From: Climacium dendroides
Lineage: Eukaryota > Streptophyta > Bryopsida > Hypnales > Climaciaceae
DNA: 64,000 bases
Direction: 5' to 3'
NCBI GenBank assembly: GCA_950106755.1
Contig: OX467091.1
Span: 6,775,538-6,839,537 of the forward strand
The translations under genes and the position numbers were made by a program. Below are positions 35,981 through 47,294 of this stretch, one piece after another (position 1 is the stretch's first letter; every line of letters begins with the position of its first letter). The notes under the pieces are model-generated. The model had not been told where the DNA came from. It made no database searches and saw nothing but the letters and a program-made list of their open reading frames with translations.

Positions 35981-37930
35981 ATGGCATCCGGACCAGTACA
36001 GAAGGTAGCAGTATCTGCCCGGGTTATCTCTCCGGCCATTCCAGATAACTCGGAACTACACAAGCAGTTAGAGGAGGACTTGACTAAGTTAGGGTGTGTC
36101 GGTCTACTACACCGACCATGGAACCTCAAGAGTGAAGATATGATTCAGGAGCTACTTCATGGTGTTCCGAATCAATATGAGCTCACTTTGAGAGGGTGGC
36201 CAGTCGCGTGGACCGAGGACATCTGGGTAGACATCTATCAGTTCTGGAAAAGCGGGAACAGATTAGCATCGAGGACGGACCGTTTTGTAGCTGGGAAGTT
36301 CACCGGGTCTGCAAATCCTAAGGACGGATTCACTATTAGCGAATGCAAAGACGAGAGACATAGGCGGATACTGGAATTCCTTATTCCCATCTTGTATCTG
36401 GAAAAACCAACACGGGTTACCATTACGGTGGCCAATACTATTTTCGGGGCTATGGAGAACCGAGTGGTGCACTAGGGTAGAGTCATAGCCGGGATAGTGG
36501 CTAAGTTAGCGGATCATGTGACCCGAGTAAAGGCGAGTCCAGTTAGCACCTACTTATTTCATCTGTACCATCAGCAGGAACTTTTGAGTGCAACGGAAGT
36601 AATCCAATATGACACCGGAAAGGCGATTCTGTCATACGGACTTTCCGGGGAGGAGGCGGAAGATCCGGTCGAGTCGGATCCGGAGGAACTTCCCAAGGAA
36701 CGTTTGACCGATCCGAGGAACAAGAAGAGGAAGTCAACCGATTCGGGGTCGCGATCCAAGCCACCGACGATGGAGAGGGGGGAGTCTAGCAAAGGACCTG
36801 AAGTGGAAACTAAATCAGCATTTTTCAATGTTGGGCTCGAATGGATACGTGAGGCCAAGGTACTCCACGACAGCCTGGCGGATTTGGTAATAGATACCGC
36901 GAAAGTTTTGAAGGTGGAGCCAGATCAGATTGTGGAAGCTGTCAAGCGACTGCCCAAACCGGAAGATCTAAAGAGGAGGGAGGAGCAAATCTAGGAGTTG
37001 GAGGCGGAACGGAACCAACTCTAGGCCCGAGTGAATTGGGCGGAAGGAGAAATGGCAACTTCAAAGGAAAAAGAGAAAGAGGCTTTCGCTCTGGTCAAGA
37101 ATCTATCCGAAGCAGTCAACATCAAAGCCGACCTTGTCACGAAAGTTGCCTTGTTTGACTCAAAGCTGATATCGGAAGGCCACATTACTTGAACCAAGGT
37201 AGTGACCATCCTCGTAGACTTCACTGCAAGGATAGAGCGAGTTTTGAAGGAGATCCAGCAGCTATTGGCGACTATTGATCCAAATCAGGTGATGGATTTC
37301 TCCACCTTTCCGGAACTTCCTTTTGTCTTGGGTACTCCAGGGAGACCAATGGCGGATCGTGCAACTCGGATGGAGGGATTGAGGGGGATACTCACACCAG
37401 TCGAGCCTTCCGCCAACAAGATGCGGATGACGGAGCTGAATTTGAGGCTAGCTTCGGAACCGGAACCTGAGTCCAGCGTGAAATCGGTTCCGGTGCCACC
37501 CAAATTCTCAACTCCGGAAGTTCCCAAGTCACAAATAATGCCGAATTTGATGACCGGATCATTCAAGGTTCCGGGACAGCAAGTCAGAGGAGACCTCACC
37601 AACCGGATCGGTGGAATGACCAATCTGGCTCGGACTAATCCGAAAGGATTTGCACACATGCAAGAGACCACGCCGGAAAAGAGAAGCGAATCCGCAACAT
37701 TGGAGGATACACCGCCAGAGAAGGAGAAGGAAGTTCAAGTCATCGAAGACTCTGAGGAGGAAAGTGCCTACTCCACTTCCGGAACTGAGGACGACAGCGA
37801 TCCATCTCCCGCAACGCGCCATATCCAGACTCGAGCTACAGCGAAGACTACGCCAGCTAAAAGTACGAAAGGGACACCTACCAATCAAGTAGGGAGCCGT
37901 TCAAGGAAAGGGCAGAAGCCAAAGCATTAG
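35981..37930 (+). pseudogene. gag-like ORF of unit D with four in-frame stops
   Basis: One frame of 650 codons from ATG to the stop at 37930, with internal stops only at 36473 (TAG), 36992 (TAG), 37022 (TAG) and 37190 (TGA) and no frameshift. It has the family block (LGCVGLLHRPWNL, GKFTGSANPKDG, TIFGAMENR), a coiled coil (EEQI*ELEAERNQL*ARVNWAE, both stops at glutamine-like positions) and a Ser/Thr/Pro-rich basic C-terminus ending RSRKGQKPKH. IFGA is followed by MENRVVH in place of LSGxRKVDW. An intact frame with scattered nonsense codons suggests a young copy damaged by point mutation. Confidence 0.75.
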
Positions 37931-39103
37931 AATCTGTAGGAAAAGAAGTATAGGATCCGGATCGAGTTTCCGAGCATGGTCCCGGTTTCCGGAATCTTAG
38001 GTGGATAGTAAAGAAATCTGGCAATTTAGGACGGTAGCCTTTCCGGGTATTTCGGAGGTTCAGTGATTGGTTGCCTGGATTTCCGGGTTTCCTTTTCAGG
38101 CTTTTAGGAGTTGACTTTGGGTTTTTGTATTAGTGTTTTAAGGGCAGGCAAGTTAGTTGTCTTCCATTCCATTCTACTCCATTCCATCTTAGTGCTTTCA
38201 CGTATGTATTATAATTTTCTTTTCTTAATCTAAGTCAGTCACGGTGCTTCTAGCTACAGTTTGCTTAGACGGAATCTTTGGCTCAGTGTATGCATGTATG
38301 TTTGTATCCTTGTACTAGAGAAAAAGAAGGGAGGGAGAGGAGGAATCCGGATCGTGAGCTACGGATCTTTTGGGGGTGGAGCTAGTGAGAAGGAATGCAA
38401 GCAGAGTAAGGGAATGTGAGAGTTACGTGCCTTTAAATTGCCGGAATGGCAATCCGGATAAGAAGGTAGAGGTCCTTGCGAGTCCAGAACTAGGAGGGTT
38501 CTGTGCGGAGATAAGCAACCACCAAAGGAAAGGAACTCCCGCTATTCCGGAAGATCTACTCGCCTCCCCCTTTAAGTACATTGTCTTCTCCTTGAGATTC
38601 TATTCCTTTGGGTCTATGAGTTTGGATCCGTCGTTGTAGTAAGAGAGGTGTGAGAATTACTCTGTGTGACTTGATTCCGGATCGGCCAATCCGAAAACTG
38701 TGAGAGAATACTCCTCCCTCCTCCTACAGCTGTGTTGTCTTGGGTGTGCTGTTTAGTAGATTTAGAGTATAGAGAGGTTAAATTATACAAGTGGTGAGTT
38801 CCCACCCCTTTCTAGATCAAGGGCGGACCCTCTGAGGGTAAAACAGAGGCAACAAAAACCAGTGATGGAAGAGAGATGGAACTAAGTTCCAGAGGTGTCC
38901 GGATCCGGAACGGAATCCGGAATGTACTAAGTTTCCGGAGTAAGGTAGGGAAAGTGAAAGAAAGAGGATTAAGTGAGTAGTCACAATTCGGATGCTTCTA
39001 ATTCAATCGATATCATACTAGAAGTTCCCTGGAACGATAATTCGTGTCATCTTGCAATAATTTGTCGTTGTAAGGATACTCACGGCTAACTACGCGTACG
39101 ACA
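37931..39103 (+). other. 3' noncoding part of unit D
   Basis: No gene. It contains CCATTCCATTCTACTCCATTCC (38164-38185), the CCTCTGAGGGTAAAACAGAG hairpin-like motif (38829-38848) and TTCCCTGGAACGATAATTCG (39024-39043), which corresponds to the conserved GGGAACGAT motif of the other units. Confidence 0.5.
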
Positions 39104-39108
39104 GCTAC

Positions 39109-39606
39109 CACTCGCCGCGGCTTGGTCGGATGGAGGATAGGATTAAGGAATGCTATCACATCCCGATATTCCGGATTCACCAGGTTGGAAAATTGGTGAC
39201 CCTCCTTCGGATTGGCCGGCGCCCGGAATTCACCCTCCATAACCTCCTGATTCTTCTCCATGACCTTGTCCGGCACCTCCTGGAACTTGTAGACGGCTCT
39301 CCACGTGTTAATCGACCACAGTTCTAGTTTCATCCGGAGGGTGGTATCCAAGATACCGCTTTCCGGACGAAGTAAATCAAATACCAAGCTCTCCTCCCTG
39401 ATGCCCCACAGAACCTCCATGAGACCCTTACACCCCATGTTGGTGAGGTTCTCTCGCAGGCGCACTAGCCGGTCCTCCTCAATAGGAACCTCTGGCACCA
39501 CCTTCATCACCAAAATAGTCTTTGGCTAGGGCGGCGGTGGTGAAAGTTCATCGTCTGAGTCCTTGGACAGATCCTTCAGCTTGCGCCGGCTTGCCCTGGA
39601 AGACAT
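39109..39606 (-). pseudogene. Unit A gag-like gene, N-terminal part
   Basis: ATG at 39606 gives MSSRASRRKLKDLSKDSDDE, then PPPP and a TAG at 39526-39528, and continues as KVVPEVPIEEDRLVRLREN with the family motifs MGCKGLMEVLW, TWRAVYKF, GEFRAPANPKEG and FLNPILHPTKPRRVV. It stops at unit D, whose insertion duplicated GCTAC here. The reading frame resumes at 35545. Confidence 0.72.
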
Positions 39607-39801
39607 TGTGCTCACAAAAAGACCTCAGACAACCTCTCCCTACCTCTCCTGCTCACAAAGTTTCACTCCGGTAACCCCTGCACGATCGCAACTCACACAG
39701 TCCCTCGGTCTACCGGAATTCTCACAAAGCTAGGAAGACGGAAAACATAGGTGGAAGGAAAATAAGGAAGTACTCGTGTCTTCTTCCAGCTACAGTTCTC
39801 T

Positions 39802-39808
39802 TCTTATA
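39802..39808 (-). promoter_or_regulatory. TATA-like box of unit A
   Basis: On the minus strand TATAAGA lies about 200 bases upstream of the ATG at 39606 and about 310 bases from the start of the unit. Unit B keeps the same sequence near 56518. Confidence 0.4.
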
Positions 39809-40122
39809 TTGGCCAGACGGATGGTCAGTCGGATGAATGTACGGGACAGGTTTAGGCGGCAAAAACCTAACCCTAGTACGGATCCGGTTTTCGGCTTTTA
39901 GGGCCAGCGCGGTCACCTGATTTCCGAAACTTTCTAGAGTTCTGGAATTAGGTTTTTAGACCTAATGAAAATTTTCTGGATCCGGAGATCCGGTATTTCT
40001 AAGTTTCCCTAATTTCCTATGAGAACTCAAAAACTTTCCTCTTTAAGGGAACAATTTTTGAAATTTCCCGTCATATGCTAGCGTTCTGGGTCTAGCATGT
40101 GGGATCACATTCCCACACGGAT

Positions 40123-41252
40123 AAACTACAAATAGCTCCCACTTTGTAGCTGGGTTCCAAAACTCTTGATTTATTCTGAGCTTTGAATCGTCCCAAAAGT
40201 TTTTTATTGGATCCACTACATCATTTGCAGTCTTCCCTAACCAAATTTGATTATTTCTCTAAAATCTCATAGCAAAATAAGGATGACTGCATAATCAATG
40301 CTAATTGAGGTCCAGTCGATAGGTAATCAAATGCTTTCGTATGTTTCTTGGCTTGTTTGCATGTTGAACACTTCTCACAGCATTCTAGGCAATCTTGTAA
40401 ATTCACTCCATGGACATGACATTGCAAGATTCGGCCAGATCTATAGCAGTCTTCTTCACTTGGTCTTAGAACCACTCCATCATGCTCATGTTCTGTTGTT
40501 CCAACACATAATCTCCATCTTTCTGGCAACACCATTCCAAGTTGTGAATACAAATCCATCAATTTCCTCCGAGAGTCTGGTAGTGCACAACCATCTAGGG
40601 TTCCATCCCATCCAGCTGGTAATTGAGACATTAGTAATCCAAGGGGTTGCTGATTAAAATCCAAATCTCTTGCTGCCCTCCTTTGTAAATTGAATCCTCC
40701 TACAAACTCATGCATAAGAAAATTTTGCAAACCAATGTTTGTTCCATATTTGTCACACATTGATTGAATATATATTATTTGATTCAATATGGCTTCCTCC
40801 AGAGTATTGTTTTCTCTGTCATTGTGAGTCTTTCTGCTACATTGAGGTTGAGGTTCAATGTCTTGTGCCTCCCAACATACTGCAAGACAAATTCAAAAAG
40901 TCATTCAATGAGTGACAAATCAGCAAATAATTTCAACTACAGTAGATGTCCTAATATATCTTCAATAAATAAGTTCAATGAGAATCAATAATCATAAAGT
41001 ACAAAACTTGTAAGAAATGAGAAGCTTAAGTGAAAATGCACTCCTGAAGAAAAAGAATTAAGTCACCTCCAAGTTTTCTTCTCCAGTTTGGTCGTTATAC
41101 TCATTATCTTCATCTTGGATTAAATCTTCTTGTGCTTCATTCTCATCCAGTTCTCTCCCATTCAATTGTCCAAGGACACGTTCAACCGCATTTTGCATTC
41201 GCAAGTGCTTTGTCGCAATTGACACCTTAACTAACCTTCCTCCTGTGCTCAC
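40123..41252 (-). pseudogene. gene X, 5' part (Cys-rich, transposase-like)
   Basis: An acidic exon (41067-41252; MQNAVERVLGQLNGREL, EDNEYNDQTGEENLE) ends in a donor-like GAG/GTGACT. After an intron of about 190 bases (acceptor CTTGCAG at 40880) a long exon runs through EILNQIIYIQ-type sequence, MHEFVGGFNLQRRAARDLDF and a Cys cluster CLECCEKCSTCKQAKKH (near 40330-40390), then DPIKNFWDDSKLRINQEFWN up to unit A. A frameshift and stop near 40250 disable it. The Cys cluster followed by a 'W-F-V-Y-P-C' stretch suggests the DNA-binding part of a large transposase, but I cannot name the family. Confidence 0.45.
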
Positions 41253-42140
41253 ACATGTTTAACAAGGGTACTGAATTTTTTGACTTCTACGTCCAAACAT
41301 TGTTGATATTCCAGCTCTGCACAACATATTTTGAAAAACACCCCTGTTATATGAACATGACCTAAGCAATATCTTATACAACTTGATCCAATACAATAGT
41401 TTGAAATGGCTACACCAATTAGGTCAAATTCAATCTCACGAGATCTAAAACAATAACAATAATGGCATGTATTGACATTCAAGGCATGGATCCCGATACT
41501 TCAAGGAATATATGGAACAATAACCATAACACTTACTAATTCTAATTGATTGCTTGCAAACTCCTTAAATCCTAATTCCTATCTCTGTATTAAATTGAAG
41601 AGAGTTATTGAAGGTATTTCTTTGCAATCATTCATGACAAAATTTGATGTTCAAACTGCAATGTTCAGAAAAGAACTCAATGCAAAACTCTGATCTGGAT
41701 TTGCTAGTTGATTGCAACAATCTTGAATTGATCATACGGTATATTCTTCTTTCCAAACAGTAACCAGTAGACACAGAGTTTGAGAGAGACTCATAGGGAC
41801 ACCCCGTCAAGTCTCCGCTGCGGACAAGGCTGCAACTTCTATTGCTGCTACCCCGCCAAAGCTCGATCGTCGCATGGGACATGGTACTAGGAAATGGAAA
41901 CAGCAGGGTGACGACTGAGCGCGCCTTTTCCACAAATTGCAACAACTCCATTAGCTTCAAGAAATTAACAAGCTTATTAATTGCTTCAAGAAACATGCTA
42001 TCTCGGTTCTGATTTACAAATTTGGATGCTCCCATATGCTCCCATCTGGATGCTCCCACCTTCACTTTCCAAAATGTACCTCAACAAAATTCAAGCAAGA
42101 AAGAAGTACTAACGATGATCGAAGGAACCAGACCTCACAA

Positions 42141-42343
42141 GGAGCTCAAATGAGTCTTCCGTGATGATTCTTCTGTGAGTGTCATTTTCCCCCGTGTGTG
42201 TTAGTTGCGACATGTGTCCCAAATTCTTGTAGATAGTAAAGTTTTACTATCTACAGGAATTTGGGACACATGTCGCAACTAACACACACGGGGGAAAATG
42301 GCACTCACAGAAGAATCATCACGGAAGACTCATCTTGAGCTCC
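42141..42343. repeat. 203 bp near-perfect hairpin (foldback)
   Basis: Arms of about 100 bases pair with only a few mismatches around the centre GTAGATAGTAAAGTTTTACTATCTAC (centre 42242). The stem includes CCCCCGTGTGTGTTAGTTGC and its complement. Candidates are a snap-back miniature element or a long-hairpin small-RNA precursor. No coding frame runs through both arms. Confidence 0.9.
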
Positions 42344-44095
42344 CTGTGCCTGACGGACTGTACTTGAAATCGTCTCTTGCTTCCTTGAATGCTCAAGAGT
42401 ATGCATTTCAAACCTCGCAGATGAACCTTCTTACAAAGCTTCTTGCACGACGTCTGCAGGTACGATGAAGGTGACAATGCTGCAATTGGTTCATTTCTGA
42501 TTCTTAAGGTGAGAACGTTGTAAGCATAGCTAGGAACGATAGGATAGGTTATTGCTATTAGGTTGTTTTCATAGTTTCTCATAGTTACTGCAGCACGTTA
42601 CATCGCCCCACTACGATACATCAACATCATTGTTGTCACAAATGAATGAAAATAGATCAAGTGAGCAAGTGAGGCAAACTTTTCATCATGACACTTCGCC
42701 ACCCCACCACGTCTTCTCAAGTTAGTGCATGTCACAATCCATCGCCACCCCACAATGGATGAAAATTCAATGAAAACTAGATGAAAAATCCTCGCACTCT
42801 CCGTCTGTACTGTCTTTCTTTTGTTTGCATTTCTCTCTAGTTTTTGGAGCGCATCTGGATTTTGGTTTGCATTTCTCTCTTGTTTCTAGAGCGCATCTGG
42901 ATCTTAGACAAATCGATCTTGCTCTTGCTGTGGTTTGGTTGAAGTTTGCTGTGATTTTCTCGCCATAGCCAGTTTTTCGTGATTGCTCCCCTGCAATGCT
43001 GTGTGAGAGAGAGTGTGAGAGTTTCTACTTGTGAGAGAGAGTGTGAGAGCTTCTATTAGTTTTTGAAAACAACAGAGTAAAATGCACGGTCATTGATGCT
43101 TGCTATCCGGACGCCCTATGACTTGAAGCAAGAGTCGTTTTCTCTTTCCCACCGAAATTGGAAGTGAGGTTCTAAGTTTTGAATCGCTTAGACTTGGTGT
43201 TAGGGAAGTAGTTTAGTTTCAGATTTTTGATTGTGATTCTCAATGAGTACCGCTTTTATTGATCTTAAAGGTTGCAAGCAGGTTGTGTATCTTTTGAGTG
43301 TGTTGCTAGGTTTTGAGACTCAAGTTCCGTTTGAGGTTTCAGACTCAAGTTTTGTTTGAGGTTTCAATTTTAAGTTTCAGTCTTAGATTTCAATTTAGGT
43401 TTCAATTTGTACAATTTTTTTTATCAAATTGTTTTACTTTTATTTTTATCATTCAAGAACTTGTAGTTCGACTTCCAAATAATTTTGCAAGCACTAGGCA
43501 TTGCGGAGCAACAATTCTTACCGGGAAGCAAACATTACAGGTATGAAAGAATTTCCTGAGTCTACTATTGTAGAGCTACTTCACTCTAAGTTGTGTATAT
43601 AAATTGTTTGGTAATTATCATGCTTTTGATTTTGATCCCTTTTGTTTATCAAAATGAAGTCATTGGTGTAGTTTTGGTTTAATAAGCCTAGGTATTGTAT
43701 TAGTAAATACAAACACTAACATTGCATTAGAGGAATTGTCACACATGATTTTAGTCATGTTGTTTGAATAACCAAAATTTCATTTAATCTAAACTAATTT
43801 GGTGTTATGTTTGGATGTAGAAGAAAGGAGAAGATGTTAGGTTTGTACAAAGTAGTGTACACAGTAGGAGAGAGGATTACATGGAACATTTCCATGGCCT
43901 TTGGTGATTTACCAAACAATGTTTTACCTCAAGGCTTTTATAAACTGCTTTCAAAGATGGGATTATCTTGTGGTGTAGCCTTCATGATCTCCAAGAGTGT
44001 TGCTTTGATGCTTTACCAAATGGCTTTTGCACAATACTTTACCAAATGGCAATTTGATGAATGATTTCCACATGGAGTTCATGAGGTGATTTACC

Positions 44096-44232
44096 TTATG
44101 GTATTCACTTTACAATTTTCCTCCAGGTATTCATTTCATTGTTTTCCTCAAGGTATTCACTTCACAATTTTTCACAAGGTATTCATTTTAGAGCTCCCCT
44201 CTAGGTATTCATTTCATAGTTTTCCTCAAGAT
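44096..44232. repeat. Tandem GGTATTCA-type repeat, about five units
   Basis: Five imperfect copies of GGTATTCAYTTCAYARTTTTC follow each other at about 28-32 base spacing. Confidence 0.75.
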
Positions 44233-44871
44233 AATTTTTCCATCATTTTCCTATTTAATGAGGTGGGAATGGTCCAATTTTTACCAGGTGCTTGTGAATG
44301 GAATGAAGTGGGAAAGACCAGGTAATTTTGTTGTTTATTTCCTTGAGGGAAAGGCTCCTATCTTCCTTGTGTTTGCTGCGATTGTTCACTTTTGAAATCA
44401 TCAAATTTGGTGATACCATTATGGCATGTTTCTACATGATTGGATAATGTTTGGACCTGGAAGCCATTCTTTAGTGGAAAAAAGGTTATAATCCTTCTTG
44501 GACTACAAAACGGTGGCTCACAAGTCAAAGAATGGGTGAGCTTTATTTCTGAAGTTTTTTTATACTTATATGGTACCAAGGAGAAATGCTTGGATTGGTT
44601 TCAAGAGGAGATTGTGTTGCAACCTAACTTTTTGATTTTTCTCTCTACCGTGTTTTGAAACACGGAATCCGGATTAAGTAGACCCGGATTAGCACGGAAG
44701 GGAAAAGAAAAGCCAAGAGTTAGAAAGACTAGAAACATAAGCCCTGAATGAACCGGATTATGGAGCGGAACGGATATCGGAAACTAATCTGGTCTAGTCC
44801 CATAACCGGAGGAACGGATCCAGGATTCGCGTCCGGAAAATTGGAAAAAAGTAATGATTAGGTTTTTGGGG

Positions 44872-44879
44872 TATAAAAG
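44872..44879 (+). promoter_or_regulatory. TATA box of unit E
   Basis: TATAAAAG lies about 220 bases into the unit and about 335 bases before the ATG at 45214, the same layout as in unit 1. Confidence 0.5.
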
Positions 44880-45213
44880 AGACTGTTTTAGGGTTTGGTT
44901 GTCATTTGCACCTGGGAGCACCAGCATACTTGGCGCGCTCTTAGTGTCTTGAGTTTGTGTCTGCAAATTGAGTGTGTTTATATGTGAATTGTGCAAGGTC
45001 TGAGAGTTGTGAGTGAGCGCGTTTGTTTTCTTTACACGGGCGTAGGGATTAGAGAAGAATTGAGTGCGCGAGTGGAGTTGAAATTGAGAGAGAGAGAGAG
45101 AGCACCGCGAGACTTGTGCATTGAGCGATTCGGTTGAGACCGAGGAGTGTGTGTGAGGAAACGGGACGTGCGGCTAGGAGAGAAGAGAGGTAGCAATCTA
45201 AAAAGAGAGACGA

Positions 45214-46650
45214 ATGCCGCAGTTAAAGCGCGAACGAAATCAGGTACTAGCGAGTGCTCAGAGGATAGAAATTAGAGTGAGGAAAGTGGCTCCTTTAGAG
45301 CCCAGTAGTGAGCAGGAGAGAGTCGAATTGATGGAGGACCTCTTCGCCATGGGGTGCACAGGATTCTTGGGGAAACCCTGGGGGTTTCGGAACGAGGTAA
45401 TAGTGAGGAAGCTCATCAAAGGAGCCCCTAACCAAATCGACAACACTATCCAACCGGCTCCGCCTATGTGGACCAGGGAGATCTGGAGGAAAGTTTACGA
45501 TTTGGAGGAAGGCGGCGCAGAACAAGCTAGCCGGAAAGGAGACTACGTGCACGGAAAGTTCCGAGGAGCAGCTAACCCCAAAGATGGGTACGCAATTGAG
45601 GACTGTGTCAATGCGCGGCACAAACGACCGTTGGAATTCCTAGTCCTGATCCTACATCCGGAAAAACCCACCCGGGTAACTTCTACGCTCGGAAATGCGA
45701 TCTTCGGAGCCCTGAGCGGAGAGAAGCGGATGGATTGGGCGGATTCATTCAAACAATGGTGAATGTCTTAGTTTCAAATGTGGGAAAGAGTAGGGCTACC
45801 CCGGTAGGCCCCTACCTTTTCCACCTATACAAGAATCAGAGTCTCCTGACGTCAGAGGAGAACAAGGAGTGGAGGGCTCAGATGGCTCTCTGGACATGCG
45901 GTGGATCGGATGAAGAATCCGAGACGGAACCGGATAGCCTGGAACTGGAGGAGAAGGGTGAGAACCCTAAGAAGAGGAATTGGGTAGAAGAGGAATTGGG
46001 CAGAAGAGGAAGAAGAAGAAGATGACATTCCTCTCAACCGAAGGATGAAGAGGACGCCCAGTCTAAGGGGGTTTCCTTCGGGGCTTTGGAAGGATAAGGG
46101 ACCGGAACTAGTAGAGCTGGTCATCCCAAAAAAGCAGGAACCGGTGGAAGTGGTCAAGCCAAGACCCGTTCCATCGTCCTAGTTGTTGGACCTGATGGGT
46201 CCATACAACGACCTAATCCGGATTCTCAATGCAGTGAGAGCGGATTGGGAAGTGAAGACTATGACGCTTCGTGAGGTGGCGGATTTGGTAGGAAGTGCTC
46301 CGATCAGTTCTCTGCTGGAAGCCGTGGTGAACTACATCAACAATCCAAACGAAGTGAAGGAATTGGAGGATAGATTGCTGAAGCAGAATATCAACCAGTG
46401 GGAGATAGACGAGTAGGTGGTCTAGTTGCGAGGAGAGATCCAAAGCTACTGGAAGGACTTGGATGCTAGTCGCGACTAAGTGAAGGCTACAATGTCTCTA
46501 CAGGAGAAGAACAAGACTGTAGTCAACCGGATGACGACAGTAGTAGGGGCATCCGGTGAGGTAATGGCAAAGGCCAAATTGTTTGATGAGGGGGTACATA
46601 AGGATCAAAAACCTTCGGGTACCCGCATCGCCAGGGTTGTTGTGGACGTG
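45214..46650 (+). pseudogene. gag-like ORF of unit E, broken and truncated
   Basis: The ATG at 45214 (MPQLKRERNQ) parallels the MPRLNRKRGS start of the unit 1 protein. The family block is complete (MGCTGFLGKPWGF, HGKFRGAANPKDG, LHPEKPTRVTS, IFGALSGEKRMDW). A frameshift near 45755 moves to VGKSRATPVGPYLFHLY. Later segments (LIRILNAVRADWEVK, EVADLVG) match unit 1 residues about 305-345. Stops at 46414 and 46423 (both TAG) and a TAA near 46478 follow. It ends at VVVDV where homology is lost. Of all copies this is the closest to the unit 1 protein. Confidence 0.7.
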
Positions 46651-47294
46651 TGTCCGCGGCGAAATTGTGTCCAAAATTAGACGTCCTGACGTTCGCACGT
46701 CCGCACCCTGCAGACACAAACGAATGGTCCTCGGTCGCCGTCCTACGGTCGGGCGGTCGAGCGGATGGGCGGTCGGATTGGCAGACGGGCCGATCAAATT
46801 AGCGGACGGGCGGGCGGACAAATGGGTGATTTTATTGGTGGATGGGCGGTTTTATTGGCGGACGGTCAAACGGGCGAGTGGACGGATTGGTGGATGGGCG
46901 GACGGGCGAATGGTTCAAGGGGTTTAGGGAGTGACCGACTGAGTGAGTGAGGGTTTGTAACTTTGCATTTTGCAATTTTGCATGGTTTTCATTTTGTTTT
47001 AGGGTTCTTCTTACATATTTGTGAGTTTTGGCGCTTCAGAAATTTTTACGTACTACACACTTGAAATTGAGAACAAAAAATAACACAATGAAGATTTCTT
47101 CAATATCACTTGGGACAAAATCCCCCAAAAATGATAGTTTGATTAATTTTTTCAAGATAATTTGGCAACCTTGTACTACTAAGAAATGCTCCGAGAACTA
47201 ATAAATCTTAGCTATTCATCTCTCTAAATCGTAAGCATTTGAGCACCAAGTTCTATAAATATTCTTGATTCAAATCCTTTCTAAATTTGAATGC
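46651..47294. other. Spacer with GC-rich minisatellite
   Basis: Between 46735 and 46914 irregular copies of GGGCGGACGG / GGATGGGCGG follow one another. A similar array is at 56969-57152. Outside the array no gene is seen. Frames reading through it are repeat artefacts. Confidence 0.6.

Larger units (their letters stand above)
35551..39103 (+). mobile_element. LTR-like unit D
   Basis: Starts TGTGGGAATCCGG, ends ACGCGTACGACA, flanked by perfect 5 bp GCTAC (35546-35550, 39104-39108). It is 3553 bp, inserted in the unit A gene in the opposite orientation. Comparing first and last 400 bases shows no direct terminal repeat. It has one gag-like gene and a CGGACCCTCTGAGGGTAAAACAG motif shared with unit 1. 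Confidence 0.9.
30920..40117 (-). mobile_element. LTR-like unit A, with two nested insertions
   Basis: On the minus strand it starts TGTGGGAATGTGATCCCACA at 40117 and ends CTAATCGCTACA at 30920. The flanks are CGGAC (30915-30919) and CGGAT (40118-40122), one base apart, and the interrupted gene X frame is restored across them. Removing the small CACTA (33279-35210) and unit D (35551-39103) with their duplications leaves about 3.7 kb, close to B (about 3.5 kb), its nearest relative. It carries one gag-like gene and no second terminal repeat. Confidence 0.85.
41253..44650. other. Spacer with hairpin and short repeats, no supported gene
   Basis: The short frame 41249-41482 (-) might be an upstream exon of gene X but lacks clear splice borders. 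The frame 43807-44064 (+) overlaps a repeat-like region and has no domain. From 42780 to 43080 the text repeats GGTTTGCATTTCTCTCT and GTGTGAGAG-type units. Nothing else recognisable. Confidence 0.35.
44651..46650 (+). mobile_element. LTR-like unit E, 3' end lost
   Basis: Starts TGTTTTGAAACACGGAATCC at 44651 in a CCGGA-rich context and carries the family gene. Homology ends at about 46650, where GC-rich tandem sequence begins, so the 3' noncoding part and terminus are missing and no target duplication can be tested. The 5' boundary is inferred from the TGT start and switch in base composition. Confidence 0.55.

Noticed and set aside
35551..39103. Unit D as a normal retrotransposon with two short LTRs
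   Set aside because: The first and last several hundred bases show no direct repeat beyond scattered CCGGA motifs.
43807..44064. 85-codon plus-strand frame
   Set aside because: It sits at the edge of a short tandem repeat, repeats its own FTKWQ/YQMAF phrase and has no domain or splice context.
46583..46950. Arg/Gly/Trp-rich frames over the GC-rich array (also 56923-57162)
   Set aside because: Low-complexity artefacts of the minisatellite.
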